A stretch of DNA of 64,000 nucleotides from an uncultured SAR86 cluster bacterium (GTDB taxonomy: Bacteria; Pseudomonadota; Gammaproteobacteria; Magnimaribacterales; AG-339-G14). Shown here one piece after another: positions 55,884 through 64,000 of this stretch (within the stretch, counting starts at the first letter, position 1; every line of letters starts with the position of its first letter). The notes below the pieces were generated by a model that did no database searches, was not told the DNA's origin, and saw only the letters and a list, made by a program, of their open reading frames with translations. A program made the position numbers and the translations under genes. The DNA lies in NCBI GenBank assembly GCA_902570035.1, contig CACFWO010000004.1:62001-126000 (forward strand), given 5' to 3'.

Positions 55884-56057
55884 TTATTTCAATTCGAAGC
55901 TGGCTATTCTATCTCCATGAAATGATCCAAGCCAAATCTTATTTTTATAAGGAAGCGCAACTATTGCAACACCCATTTGTTCTTTTGAAAAGCTATAGAC
56001 ACTTAGCACATCTAAATTCTCCAAAGCTAAAAGATGAAGCGAAAAATAATATACCAA
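55884..56057 (-). pseudogene. Remnant of an SMP-30/strictosidine-synthase-like protein (C-terminal 50-odd codons)
   Basis: In one minus-strand frame the 190-bp gap encodes about 57 residues that end ...SKEQMGVAIVALPYKNKIWLGSFHGDRIASFELK, which looks like the last blade of a six-bladed SMP-30/arylesterase-like propeller. There is no ATG; a TTG at 56057 is the furthest plausible start, and the frame runs back into the ABC permease gene. A truncated remnant of a larger gene is the best reading; a short functional ORF is possible. The family call is by eye and uncertain. Confidence 0.4.
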
Positions 56058-56073
56058 TAAAAAAATTAAACAT

Positions 56074-56847
56074 TTAAGTCCTAATCCCTATTCCTCTTTT
56101 TAAGAGAACATAAACAAAAATGGAAAAGATTAAAATGAATAAACAGATCATTAAAATGGCATAGTCAATGCTGATATCTGATATTCCAATCATCCCATAA
56201 CGAAAGGAATTTACCATATACAAGATTGGATTAATCTTAGAAACACCTTGCCAGAAATCTGAAAGAAGTTCGATAGAATAAAAAACTCCGCCTAAATAAA
56301 TTAATGGAGTAAGGACAAAGGTTGGAACAATGCTTATATCATCAAAGCTGTTTGCAAAGATTGCATTAATCATTCCGGCTAGAGAAAATAGAATTGCAGT
56401 AAGAATTACTATCAAAAGAGTCAAAGATATATTCTGAACCTCAAGGTTAGTAAAAAACAGAGCTGTTATCATAACCAGAAGGCCAACTATTATTCCTCTT
56501 GCCACTCCACCAACAACAAATCCGATAATAATCAAATATATAGGCATTGGAGAAACTAGAAGCTCCTCTATGCTTTTTTGAAATTTAACTCCAAAAAAAG
56601 AAGAGACCACATTGGAATAAGAATTTGTAATAACTGACAACATGACTAATCCAGGTGCCATAAATTGCATGTAATCTACTCCACCCATATCTCCTATTCT
56701 TTTTCCTATTAGAGAACCAAAGATTACAAAGTATAAAACTGAGGTAGCTACAGGAGGAATTAAACTTTGTGTCCAGATTCTAAAAAACCTATGTAATTCT
56801 TTTTTTATGAGACTGAGTAGAGCGTTGATCTGTTCTGTGTAATTCAT
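56074..56847 (-). CDS. ABC-2 type permease (YadH-like)
   Basis: A 257-residue, six-helix inner-membrane permease. IWTQSLIPPVATSVLYFVIFGSLIG and LLVSPMPIYLIIIGFVVGGVARGI are characteristic of the ABC-2 exporter family, and PLIYLGGVFYSIELLSDFWQGVSKINPILYMVNSFRYG is the conserved C-terminal half. It pairs with the following ATPase gene, with which it overlaps 4 bp (ATGA). The YadGH type exports unknown hydrophobic molecules. Confidence 0.85.
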   Translation of the reverse strand: MNYTEQINALLSLIKKELHRFFRIWTQSLIPPVATSVLYFVIFGSLIGKRIGDMGGVDYMQFMAPGLVMLSVITNSYSNVVSSFFGVKFQKSIEELLVSPMPIYLIIIGFVVGGVARGIIVGLLVMITALFFTNLEVQNISLTLLIVILTAILFSLAGMINAIFANSFDDISIVPTFVLTPLIYLGGVFYSIELLSDFWQGVSKINPILYMVNSFRYGMIGISDISIDYAILMICLFILIFSIFVYVLLKRGIGIRT

Positions 56848-57761
56848 TTTTCTGTTAAGTCCAAAAATAATTCTTCCAACCTATTTGTTTCATTTCGCAT
56901 GCTTAGAATATTTAAATTATTTTCATTCAAATATCTAAAAATTTCATTCAAACTTTGTGATTTATTTATCTCAACTGAAATTTGATATGTATCTAATATC
57001 TTAATGTCAAAGGGACTATTCGAAATACTTTTAGGATCAATTTGATTTTTTAAGTCAAATATGAAAATCTCCGTATCTAACTCTCTTAGCAAGGACTGCA
57101 TTGATGAAGTTTTTACTATCTCTCCCTTATCAATTATGGAAATATTTTTGCATAGCTTTTCTGCCTCCTCTAGATAGTGAGTAGTTAAAATGATGGTTGT
57201 CCCGTTGTTATTAATTTCAATTAAAAAATCCCAAAGTGATCTCCTAAGCTCAATATCTACTCCAGCAGTTGGTTCATCTAAAATTAAAAGATCTGGATTA
57301 TTTATTAGGGCTTTTGCGACCATAAGTCTTCGTTTCATTCCACCAGAAAGATTTCTACCTTGTTCTTTTCTCTTATCCCAGAGGCCTAGATTTTTTAAAT
57401 AGTATTCAGATCTTTCTTTGATTATCTTTCTGGGCAAGCCAAAGTAACCAGCTTGTTGTTCCAAAATTTGCGATACTGTTTCAAACTGATTGAAATTAAC
57501 TTCCTGACCAACAACACCAAGATTCTTTTTAGCCTTACTATGATTTACATCAATATCAATTCCCATCAACTCAACTAAACCGGATGTTTTAGTTACTAAT
57601 GAACTGATTATTCCAATCGTGGTTGATTTTCCAGCTCCGTTTGGACCAAGCAATGCATAAAAATCTCCTTTTTTAACTTCTAGAGAAATATTATTAAGCG
57701 CAACAAGATCTCCTGGATAGATCTTGGAAAGATTTTCTATTTTTAAAGCGTTCTCAGACAA
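56844..57761 (-). CDS. ABC-2 type transporter ATPase (YadG-like)
   Basis: A 305-residue ABC ATPase. LLGPNGAGKSTTIGI (Walker A), NLSGGMKRRLMVAKAL (signature), LLILDEPTAGVD (Walker B) and TTHYLEEAEKLC (H-loop) are all intact; the GPNGAGKSTT form and DEPTAGVDIELRR fit the DrrA/YadG exporter group. It powers the adjacent permease. Its start lies 2 bp from the stop of the VWA gene, so it may belong to a MoxR-VWA-ABC unit. Confidence 0.88.
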   Translation of the reverse strand: MSENALKIENLSKIYPGDLVALNNISLEVKKGDFYALLGPNGAGKSTTIGIISSLVTKTSGLVELMGIDIDVNHSKAKKNLGVVGQEVNFNQFETVSQILEQQAGYFGLPRKIIKERSEYYLKNLGLWDKRKEQGRNLSGGMKRRLMVAKALINNPDLLILDEPTAGVDIELRRSLWDFLIEINNNGTTIILTTHYLEEAEKLCKNISIIDKGEIVKTSSMQSLLRELDTEIFIFDLKNQIDPKSISNSPFDIKILDTYQISVEINKSQSLNEIFRYLNENNLNILSMRNETNRLEELFLDLTEK

Positions 57762-57763
57762 AT

Positions 57764-58939
57764 TTATTTTGATAAATAAGACATACTATCTTCAAGGCCT
57801 TTCAGAGTAAGACCATACATTCGATCTTCGATTAAAGTTCTTGTTATGTCTATGGATGCAGAGTAATCCCAGTGTTCAGACGGCACAGGATTGAGCCAAG
57901 CAACCTTATCGTAAATAGTTGTAATTTTTTTCATCCACAATGAGCCAGCTTCTTCATTCCAATGTTCAATACTACCTCCTGGATTAGTTATCTCATAAGG
58001 AGCCATTGTTGCATCGCCAACAAAGATAACTTTGTAATCAGCTCCATACTTATGGAGGATATCGTCTGTTTTAATTCTTTCATTATGTCTGCGTTTATTA
58101 TCCTTCCATACAGATTCATAAATAAAATTATGGAAGTAAAAATATTCGAGATGCTTAAATTCAGTTTTTACAGCTGAAAAGAGTTCCTCACAAACCTTAA
58201 TATGAGGATCCATAGAACCACCAACATCAAAGAAAACAAGAACCTTCACTGCATTTTGTTTTTCTGCAATCATTTTTATATCCAACAGGCCGGCGTTTTT
58301 TGCAGTATGCTTAATGGTGCCATCCAAATCGAATTCTTCTTCTATACCTTGACGAGCAAATTTTCTTAATCTTCTTAAAGCCATTTTTATATTTCTTGTT
58401 CCTAGCTCTATAGAGTCATCTAGATTTTTGTAATCTCTTTGTTGCCAGACTTTTACTGCTTTATTTTGTTTTCCTTCACCATCTACTCTTATACCTTCAG
58501 GATTAGAACCTGCATTACCGTAAGGTGAAGTTCCTCCAGTACCCACCCATTTGTCTCCTTTTTCATGTCTTTCCTTTTGTTCTTCTAGTCTTTTCTTAAA
58601 TTCTTCTAATAGTTTTTCTAAACCACCAAGAGATTTAATTTTTTTTAATTCATCTTCAGATAAGAACTTCTCAAACTCTTTACGCAACCAATCTTCTGGA
58701 ACAAGAGCTTCAATAATGTCATCGAGAGTTTCTAAACCTTTGAAATATATATCGAATGCTCTATCAAACTTATCGTAATGTTTCTCATCTTTAACGAGTG
58801 TAGCTCTTGATAAGTAATAAAAGTCTTCAGAATTAGCAAAAGCTAACTGTTTTTCTAATCCTGCTAAAAGATCTAGAAATTCCCTTAGGGTGCAAGGAAC
58901 TCCTGTATTTCTAAGTGTGCCAAATAGGTTTAAAAGCAT
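57764..58939 (-). CDS. CoxE-like von Willebrand factor A protein
   Basis: A 391-residue VWA-domain protein. The N-terminal half is helical (FLDLLAGLEKQLAF to ELKKIKSLGGLEKLLEEFKKRLEEQKE coiled coil) and the C-terminal half holds the VWA domain. The MIDAS-like site is VLVFFDVGGSMDPH: the DxSxS motif has DVGGS instead, as often seen in the CoxE-like family. It works with the adjacent MoxR ATPase, probably as a metal-insertion or maturation chaperone. The start overlaps the MoxR stop by one base. Confidence 0.82.
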   Translation of the reverse strand: MLLNLFGTLRNTGVPCTLREFLDLLAGLEKQLAFANSEDFYYLSRATLVKDEKHYDKFDRAFDIYFKGLETLDDIIEALVPEDWLRKEFEKFLSEDELKKIKSLGGLEKLLEEFKKRLEEQKERHEKGDKWVGTGGTSPYGNAGSNPEGIRVDGEGKQNKAVKVWQQRDYKNLDDSIELGTRNIKMALRRLRKFARQGIEEEFDLDGTIKHTAKNAGLLDIKMIAEKQNAVKVLVFFDVGGSMDPHIKVCEELFSAVKTEFKHLEYFYFHNFIYESVWKDNKRRHNERIKTDDILHKYGADYKVIFVGDATMAPYEITNPGGSIEHWNEEAGSLWMKKITTIYDKVAWLNPVPSEHWDYSASIDITRTLIEDRMYGLTLKGLEDSMSYLSK

Positions 58940-59793
58940 TATTGTTGGTTTCCAGATTCTCTCCTTGCCATAAATGCAAGTCTTTCAAGTAATTGAACAT
59001 CCTGTTCATTTTTAATTAATGCACCGTAAAGAGGAGGAATTGCTTTAGTAGCATCCCTATTCTTGAGTATTTCATCTGGAAGATCATCAGACATTAGAAG
59101 TTTTAACCAATCAACTAATTCAGAGGTCGACGGTTTCTTTTTTAGTCCAGGAACTTTTCTTACATCAAAGAAAATATCTAGAGCCTCTTTAACCAACTTT
59201 TGTTTTATCTTCGGATGATGGACTTTCACAATTTCCTGCATTGTTTCTCTATCAGGAAAAGAAATGTAATGGAAAAAACATCTCCTTAAGAATGCATCTG
59301 GTAATTCTTTTTCATTATTACTGGTAATAATGACAATTGGTCTATGAAGAGCTTTAACTGTTTCCTTTGTTTCATAAACATAGAATTCCATTCGGTCTAT
59401 TTCTTGCAATAGGTCATTAGGAAACTCAATGTCGGCTTTATCTATTTCATCAATGAGCAACACAGCCCTTTCCTCTGACACAAAAGCTTCCCATAATTTA
59501 CCTTTTTCTATGTAATTAGAGATATCTTTTACCCTTTCATCTCCAAGTTGAGAGTCTCTTAATCTTGTCACAGCATCGTACTCGTATAATCCCTGTTGAG
59601 CTTTAGTGGTAGATTTAATATTCCATTCATATAAAGGTAATCCTAGTGATTCAGCCACCTCGAGAGCAAGCATAGTTTTACCTGTTCCCGGCTCTCCTTT
59701 AATCAGTAAAGGTCTTTCTAAGTTAATAGCAGCATTGACTGCCATACTGAGATCTTCTGTAGAGATATATGATTTAGTTCCTTCAAATTTCAT
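58939..59793 (-). CDS. MoxR-family AAA+ ATPase
   Basis: A 284-residue AAA+ ATPase of the MoxR/CoxD group. LIKGEPGTGKTMLALEVAESLG near 32 is Walker A, VLLIDEIDKADIEFPNDLLQEIDRMEF near 113 is Walker B, and TSNNEKELPDAFLRRCFFHYISF carries sensor 1 and arginine finger. MoxR proteins activate protein complexes together with a VWA partner, here the next gene. Target complex not evident. Confidence 0.88.
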   Translation of the reverse strand: MKFEGTKSYISTEDLSMAVNAAINLERPLLIKGEPGTGKTMLALEVAESLGLPLYEWNIKSTTKAQQGLYEYDAVTRLRDSQLGDERVKDISNYIEKGKLWEAFVSEERAVLLIDEIDKADIEFPNDLLQEIDRMEFYVYETKETVKALHRPIVIITSNNEKELPDAFLRRCFFHYISFPDRETMQEIVKVHHPKIKQKLVKEALDIFFDVRKVPGLKKKPSTSELVDWLKLLMSDDLPDEILKNRDATKAIPPLYGALIKNEQDVQLLERLAFMARRESGNQQ

Positions 59794-59836
59794 AATAATT
59801 TCCTATTTGTAGTCTCTTCTTAAAGAATTATGAGAC

Positions 59837-60643
59837 TTATTTTTTAAGTCTTAGTTTAGCCATCTGTTTAGACTGACCGACTAACTTACCTGAACTATCC
59901 CAAATTTCTCTATCTTCTTCCATAAAGCCACCTGTCACAAATTCAGTCTTGGCTATTACTTTTAGAGGCCCTTCAGATGGTAACCCTCTTACGTGAGAAG
60001 CCAAAGATATGGTTGGAACCCAACCAACAGTTCCAAGTTTATTATAAATTGGCGGAGTAGTCGCATCCAGGAACAATACTAAATCAAATAAGTCAACATT
60101 GTCTTTTTCAGGCCAAGACATATAAAGATTTAATGTAGACGACGAGTTGTCTATGTCTTTTTTCCACCACAAAGAATCTTGAGCATAAGCTTTTTCAATA
60201 TTTTTATCTAATTTAGGATTAAAGCCTTCTTTGTAAGGAATTACCTCACATGAGTTATATTCAGGGAAGTTAGGAACGTCCCTCTCATAAATATTCATAT
60301 CGTTTTTGAAGGAAAAGTCAGTGAACGTTCCAACAAATATTATTTTTATTTTATTATCCTGGATCAATTCTACCCTTGCCGTAGATAAACTTTTGCTGCT
60401 GCTAAGGTGAGTTACATGAAATTCTGTTGATCCAAAATCTACCCTATCTAGATAGTGTGCAGATATGCTTAAAGGATCTTTATGTTCTAAGAATTCTGAC
60501 ATTGCTTTTGCTGCAAGAGTCATTGAATAACCACCATTTGCGGTATTTCCAATACTCCAATTTTCAGAAACTTCTGCTGTATATAAATTATCTGACTGTT
60601 TTATTACAGTTGTGTCTCTTACGAATAATTCTTTAGAATTCAT
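59837..60643 (-). CDS. Acyl-CoA thioesterase family protein (double hot-dog)
   Basis: A 268-residue protein with two hot-dog folds in tandem. ENWSIGNTANGGYSMTLAAKAMSEF is the N-terminal helix region of the family, LSISAHYLDRVDFGSTEFHVTHLSSSKSLSTARVELIQ the first strand set, and LDATTPPIYNKLGTVGWVPTISLASHVRGLP the second, with Asp and Thr in likely catalytic places. It probably hydrolyses an acyl-CoA. It lies between the MoxR gene and the divergent tatD gene. Confidence 0.75.
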   Translation of the reverse strand: MNSKELFVRDTTVIKQSDNLYTAEVSENWSIGNTANGGYSMTLAAKAMSEFLEHKDPLSISAHYLDRVDFGSTEFHVTHLSSSKSLSTARVELIQDNKIKIIFVGTFTDFSFKNDMNIYERDVPNFPEYNSCEVIPYKEGFNPKLDKNIEKAYAQDSLWWKKDIDNSSSTLNLYMSWPEKDNVDLFDLVLFLDATTPPIYNKLGTVGWVPTISLASHVRGLPSEGPLKVIAKTEFVTGGFMEEDREIWDSSGKLVGQSKQMAKLRLKK

Positions 60644-60690
60644 ATTTTTATATTAAAGGTATGAGCTAATTAATAAAGTTAAAATTAATA

Positions 60691-61455
60691 ATGTTTGATA
60701 TTGGAGCAAATTTAACAAGCAGTCATTTCTCAGATGACCTTGATTCAGTCCTTGATGAATCCCTTGAAGCCGGTGTGAAGAAGGTATGCATTACCTCATC
60801 AAATCTAGAAGACGTTAGGAAAGCAAAAAAAATTACCGAGAAATACGAAAACCTCTATTATTCTGTTGGCTTTCATCCACACAACGCAAAAGATTTTAAA
60901 GTTGAATTTTTAAAAGATATGTCAATCTATTTGGAAGATCCCAAGGCAATATGTTTGGGTGAGATGGGTCTCGATTTTAATCGAAATTTTTCATCTAAAA
61001 AGGAGCAAATTTTATGCTTTGAGTCCCAATTAAGTTTAGCTAATTCAATAAGTAAACCATTGTTTCTTCATCAAAGAGATGCCCATGAAGAATTTTTAAG
61101 TGTTCTGGACAATCATAAGTTTAATCAAAAATTAATTGTTCATTGTTTTACTGGGAACTTGTCTGAATTAGAAGACTATTTAAAAAGAGATTTTTATATT
61201 GGAATTACAGGGTGGGTTTGTGATCTAAAACGAGGTTTAGAGTTAAGAGAATGTATCAACCATATTCCTCAAGATAAGCTTCTGATTGAAACTGATTCTC
61301 CCTATTTAAGCCCAAGGAAAAAAATAAGGCGGAATGAACCAAAATTTTTAATTGATGTCGCAGAGGAAGTGGCTACATTAAGACAAGAAACAAAAGAAAG
61401 CATTATTAAATCTTCTTATGAGAACTCTTTAAATTTCTTTAATCTCCGCCAATAA
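60691..61455 (+). CDS. tatD: TatD family deoxyribonuclease
   Basis: A 254-residue metal-dependent nuclease. MFDIGANLTSSHFSDDLDSVLDESLEAGV is nearly the E. coli TatD start, followed by VGFHPHNAKDF, GEMGLDFNRNFSSKKEQILCFESQL, PLFLHQRDAHEEF, IVHCFTG and LIETDSPYLSPR, all of which carry the metal ligands. TatD is a 3'-5' exonuclease in DNA repair and quality control. The last 17 bp overlap the AMACR-like gene on the other strand. Confidence 0.92.
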   Translation: MFDIGANLTSSHFSDDLDSVLDESLEAGVKKVCITSSNLEDVRKAKKITEKYENLYYSVGFHPHNAKDFKVEFLKDMSIYLEDPKAICLGEMGLDFNRNFSSKKEQILCFESQLSLANSISKPLFLHQRDAHEEFLSVLDNHKFNQKLIVHCFTGNLSELEDYLKRDFYIGITGWVCDLKRGLELRECINHIPQDKLLIETDSPYLSPRKKIRRNEPKFLIDVAEEVATLRQETKESIIKSSYENSLNFFNLRQ

Positions 61456-62572
61456 CGTTTGATGATATAAGGTCATCTATTTGTTCAGTCCATCCTATTG
61501 AATCTAATATTTCCTTTGTATCTCTTCCAATGGGATTCTGAAGGTGTTTGATTTTTGAGGGCGTTTCTGAAAATAAAGGAGCGGGTGAAGGCTGGGTAAC
61601 TTCATCTATAGTGCTAAAGGAATTTCTTTCCTTATTGTGAGGGTGATTGATTGCTTCATCCATAGAAAGCACAGGCGCAAAACAAATATCTGTCCCTTCC
61701 ATAATTTCACACCATTCATCGCGAGTTTTAGAAAGAAAAACTTTTGTAAATTTAGCTTTATATTCATTCCATTTCTCTTTATTCATTTGCTCTGAGAATT
61801 CATTTTTATCTAATTCCATCTTATCTAAAAGGATTGAGTAAAATTGAGGTTCAATTGATCCGAGTGAAACAAACTTACCGTCTTTGCATTCATAACTATC
61901 ATAAAAATGTGTTGCTCCATCAAGAAGATTGCTTTGTTGTTGATCAGTCCAAAATCCAGATGCTTTCATTCCATAAATCATAGACATTAATTGAGCAGTG
62001 CCTTCAGTCATTGCTGCATCTATAACTTGTCCTTTCCCACCATTTTTGACATTAACTAATGCAGCACATATTCCAAGAGCTAATAACATTCCACCTCCAC
62101 CAAAATCTCCAATTAGATTTAAAGGAGGAGCAGGAGGTTCCCCATTCCTTCCTGTGGAGCCTAGAGCTCCAGCAAGCGATATGTAATTGATATCGTGTCC
62201 GGCTGCATTTGCTAGGGGACCGGTTTGGCCCCAGCCTGTCATTCTTCCATATATTAGAATTTCATTTTTTTGCAAACAAAGTTCTGGGCCTAAGCCTAAT
62301 CTTTCCATTACCCCTGGTCTAAATCCCTCTATCAATGCATCGGCAGATTCTATTAACTTTAGAACAAGCTCTATTCCCTTTTCGGACTTTAAATCTACAG
62401 CTATGGATTTTTTTCCTCGACCGGATACTTCAAATTTTGAACCTTTGCCATAATTTTGTTTACGGTCTACTAAAATTACCTCAGCTCCCATATCAGCTAA
62501 CAACATCCCTGCGAAAGGAGCTGGTCCAATTCCAGCGATTTCAATAATTTTTGTTCCTTTTAATGCGCTCAT
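61439..62572 (-). CDS. amacr: Alpha-methylacyl-CoA racemase-like CaiB/BaiF protein
   Basis: A 377-residue class III CoA-transferase family protein whose whole length matches animal AMACR: KIIEIAGIGPAPFAGMLLADMGAEVILVDR, RGVMERLGLGPE, AGHDINYISLAGALGSTGRNGEPP with the catalytic His, LIGDFGGGG with the Asp, MTEGTAQLMS, IEPQFYSILL and the end GTDICFAPVL with NKERNSF. AMACR racemises 2-methyl-branched acyl-CoA so that it can enter beta-oxidation, for example sterol side chains and pristanic acid. Ends 2 bp after an RND gene. Confidence 0.85.
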   Translation of the reverse strand: MSALKGTKIIEIAGIGPAPFAGMLLADMGAEVILVDRKQNYGKGSKFEVSGRGKKSIAVDLKSEKGIELVLKLIESADALIEGFRPGVMERLGLGPELCLQKNEILIYGRMTGWGQTGPLANAAGHDINYISLAGALGSTGRNGEPPAPPLNLIGDFGGGGMLLALGICAALVNVKNGGKGQVIDAAMTEGTAQLMSMIYGMKASGFWTDQQQSNLLDGATHFYDSYECKDGKFVSLGSIEPQFYSILLDKMELDKNEFSEQMNKEKWNEYKAKFTKVFLSKTRDEWCEIMEGTDICFAPVLSMDEAINHPHNKERNSFSTIDEVTQPSPAPLFSETPSKIKHLQNPIGRDTKEILDSIGWTEQIDDLISSNVIGGD

Positions 62573-62574
62573 AA

Positions 62575-64000
62575 TTACTTTAATGGTTTTAGATAATATA
62601 AAAGAGTTGGCAATAAAAGTAACGAACCTAAGATTGCCATGATCATAGCTAATGAAGTGAAAATTCCAAAGAATACAGAAGGATTAAAATTTGACGACAA
62701 CAAAATTAAAAATCCAATGACTATTGTAGATGATGTATAAAACATCGCTCTTCCTATAGTTGTGTGACTATTCTTGAGGCATTCTTCATAGTCTTTTGAT
62801 AAATCAAATTCTCTTTTAAACCTATGCAGGTAATGAATAGTATTATCAACACCAATCCCGATGCTTATCGCAGCAACGGTAACGGTCATAATATCCAATG
62901 GAACACCAGAAAACCCTATGGAACCCATGACAAATCCAGCTGCAAGAAAATTTGGAATCATACCAATCAAAGCTAGGCTGACAGACCTAAAAAGAAATAA
63001 AAACATAACAAAAATTGCAATAAAAACTATTCCCACACTGCCAATCAAAGATGAGAAAAGACTCTGAAGTAAATTATTATAAATAACTGATATTCCTGTA
63101 AGTCTAAATTGTTGGTTATCAAGACCAAATTTATTTTCTAAGTCATAATTTATTTCATCGATGAGATTCTTTCTATTCAATCCATCTAGAGATTCTTTCA
63201 CTCTTGCTTGAAGCCTTACTTGATTATCGTCATCAGAGATATAAGAATTAAGTAAACTTTCCTTAATATCCTCTGGTAACAGTTCTCTCATGAATGCTAA
63301 TTCAAGATCATTAAGTTTTTTTCCATTAGCTATTTCAGCAAGTTTTATTCCACTTGATACAGATAAAACTTTTCCTATCTCAGTTCTTGATTCTAAATAG
63401 TCGTGAATTTCTTCTAACCTATCTAAATTTTGACTTGTAAACCAATACCCGCTGGCAGAGTCATCCATACCAAAAGGATCATCAAAATCTTCAAAGTCAC
63501 TATCAATCTGCTCTGTTATAGGAGCGTTTATTACTAAATCAAGGGGTGCTGTTCCTCCCAGTTTCTCATCAATTAAAGACAGTCCTTTATAAATTTCTGT
63601 ATCCGACTTGAAGTAGTCTATGAATTTATTCTCAACAGATAGCATAGATATTCCAAGAGCAGATAATCCAAAAACTATTAATGAAAAGAAAACAATTTTA
63701 ATTCTGGAATTCTTAAAAATTTGGAATATAAATAATGTTATTCCGGAGGACTGATCTTCTACAAAATCTTTCTCTTTTTTTGGTAACTTAGAAATAACTG
63801 CGGGAAAAAAGGAAAAAGTCACTAAGAAAGCGATGACAATACTGATAGCCATCAATAAACCGAAATCTGTAATAGGTTTAATATCACTAACAATCAGTGA
63901 GAGAAATGCGACTATTGTTGTTAGGGCGGTATAAAGACATGGCACAAACATTTGTGTCGAAGCCATTAACACTATCTCCTTTTGGGTTAGCTCAGAGTTT
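62575..64000 (-). CDS. RND superfamily (MMPL/patched-like) exporter, C-terminal part
   Basis: The frame is open through the window end, so the ORF track start at 63972 is only an internal codon and the 5' part is outside. The visible 475 residues hold FVPCLYTALTTIVAFLSLIVSDIKPITDFGLLMA, the helix 4-5 core of MMPL/RND exporters, a large periplasmic loop (NKFIDYFKSDTEIYKGL...) and a second five-helix bundle with IMTVTVAAISIGIGVDNTIHYLHRFKRE. The whole protein probably has about 750-800 residues. MMPL proteins export lipids or hydrophobic molecules. It lies upstream of AMACR in one operon, which hints at a lipid link. Confidence 0.85.
   Translation of the reverse strand, partial: NSELTQKEIVLMASTQMFVPCLYTALTTIVAFLSLIVSDIKPITDFGLLMAISIVIAFLVTFSFFPAVISKLPKKEKDFVEDQSSGITLFIFQIFKNSRIKIVFFSLIVFGLSALGISMLSVENKFIDYFKSDTEIYKGLSLIDEKLGGTAPLDLVINAPITEQIDSDFEDFDDPFGMDDSASGYWFTSQNLDRLEEIHDYLESRTEIGKVLSVSSGIKLAEIANGKKLNDLELAFMRELLPEDIKESLLNSYISDDDNQVRLQARVKESLDGLNRKNLIDEINYDLENKFGLDNQQFRLTGISVIYNNLLQSLFSSLIGSVGIVFIAIFVMFLFLFRSVSLALIGMIPNFLAAGFVMGSIGFSGVPLDIMTVTVAAISIGIGVDNTIHYLHRFKREFDLSKDYEECLKNSHTTIGRAMFYTSSTIVIGFLILLSSNFNPSVFFGIFTSLAMIMAILGSLLLLPTLLYYLKPLK

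Overview
The window is a gene-dense, AT-rich bacterial chromosome segment with about 70 protein genes, four tRNA genes and one candidate structured RNA. It has no insertion sequences, integrases, phage genes or CRISPR arrays that I can see. Envelope genes (kdsB, msbA, lpxK, lolCDE, lolA, a TonB-dependent receptor, a TorF-type porin) mark a Gram-negative cell. The ftsK-lolA-serS order and csrA sitting beside tRNA-Ser and tRNA-Arg(ACG) are typical of Gammaproteobacteria. The low G+C, very short intergenic gaps, many 1-17 bp gene overlaps and the lipid/aromatic catabolic gene content suggest a streamlined marine lineage such as SAR86. The clade assignment is an inference.

Layout. 1-10.2 kb (minus): envelope biogenesis (kdsB, an msbA-lpxK fusion, lolD, lolC/E) preceded by an aldehyde dehydrogenase, a dienoyl-CoA-reductase-like SDR, an MFS exporter, an unknown gene and trpS. 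10.25-10.44 kb: a GC-rich, cloverleaf-like RNA ending in a strong terminator 7-10 nt before trpS. 10.5-14.8 kb: LOG family gene, tRNA-Ser(TGA) and small metabolic genes to tdk. 14.9-19.1 kb: a methyltransferase, then an aromatic-ring module (SDR, extradiol dioxygenase, flavin hydroxylase). 19.1-26.4 kb: sohB, nucleoside transporter, 2OG oxygenase, sugar/nucleoside kinase, large TonB receptor. 26.5-30.7 kb: serS-lolA-ftsK. 30.7-34.5 kb: trxB, crotonase, nitronate monooxygenase, acryloyl-CoA-reductase-like MDR. 34.5-41.3 kb: TorF porin with a repeat-rich upstream region, a biotin-domain-less carboxyltransferase, GDPD, MFS, dihydroorotase, Smr, and a catechol O-methyltransferase-like enzyme. 41.3-49.9 kb: large zinc protease, hydrolases, tRNA-Gly, twin lipoproteins, HupE/PPIase pair. 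49.9-54.5 kb: a P450 / DUF1295 / steroid-5-alpha-reductase-like operon. 54.6-56 kb: tRNA-Arg, csrA, acyltransferase, tRNA-Ser(GGA), a gene remnant. 56-64 kb: ABC exporter, VWA and MoxR proteins, thioesterase, tatD, an alpha-methylacyl-CoA racemase homologue and an RND exporter running off the end.

How it fits together. Two themes recur: envelope lipid and lipoprotein transport, and oxidation of lipophilic or aromatic substrates (P450, 5-alpha-reductase-like, AMACR-like, CoA enzymes, extradiol dioxygenase, COMT-like). The most notable observations are the candidate structured RNA before trpS, the msbA-lpxK fusion, the steroid-like operon, and the fact that every stable RNA gene in the window is followed within 7-22 nt by a protein gene, with at most a weak ribosome-binding site.
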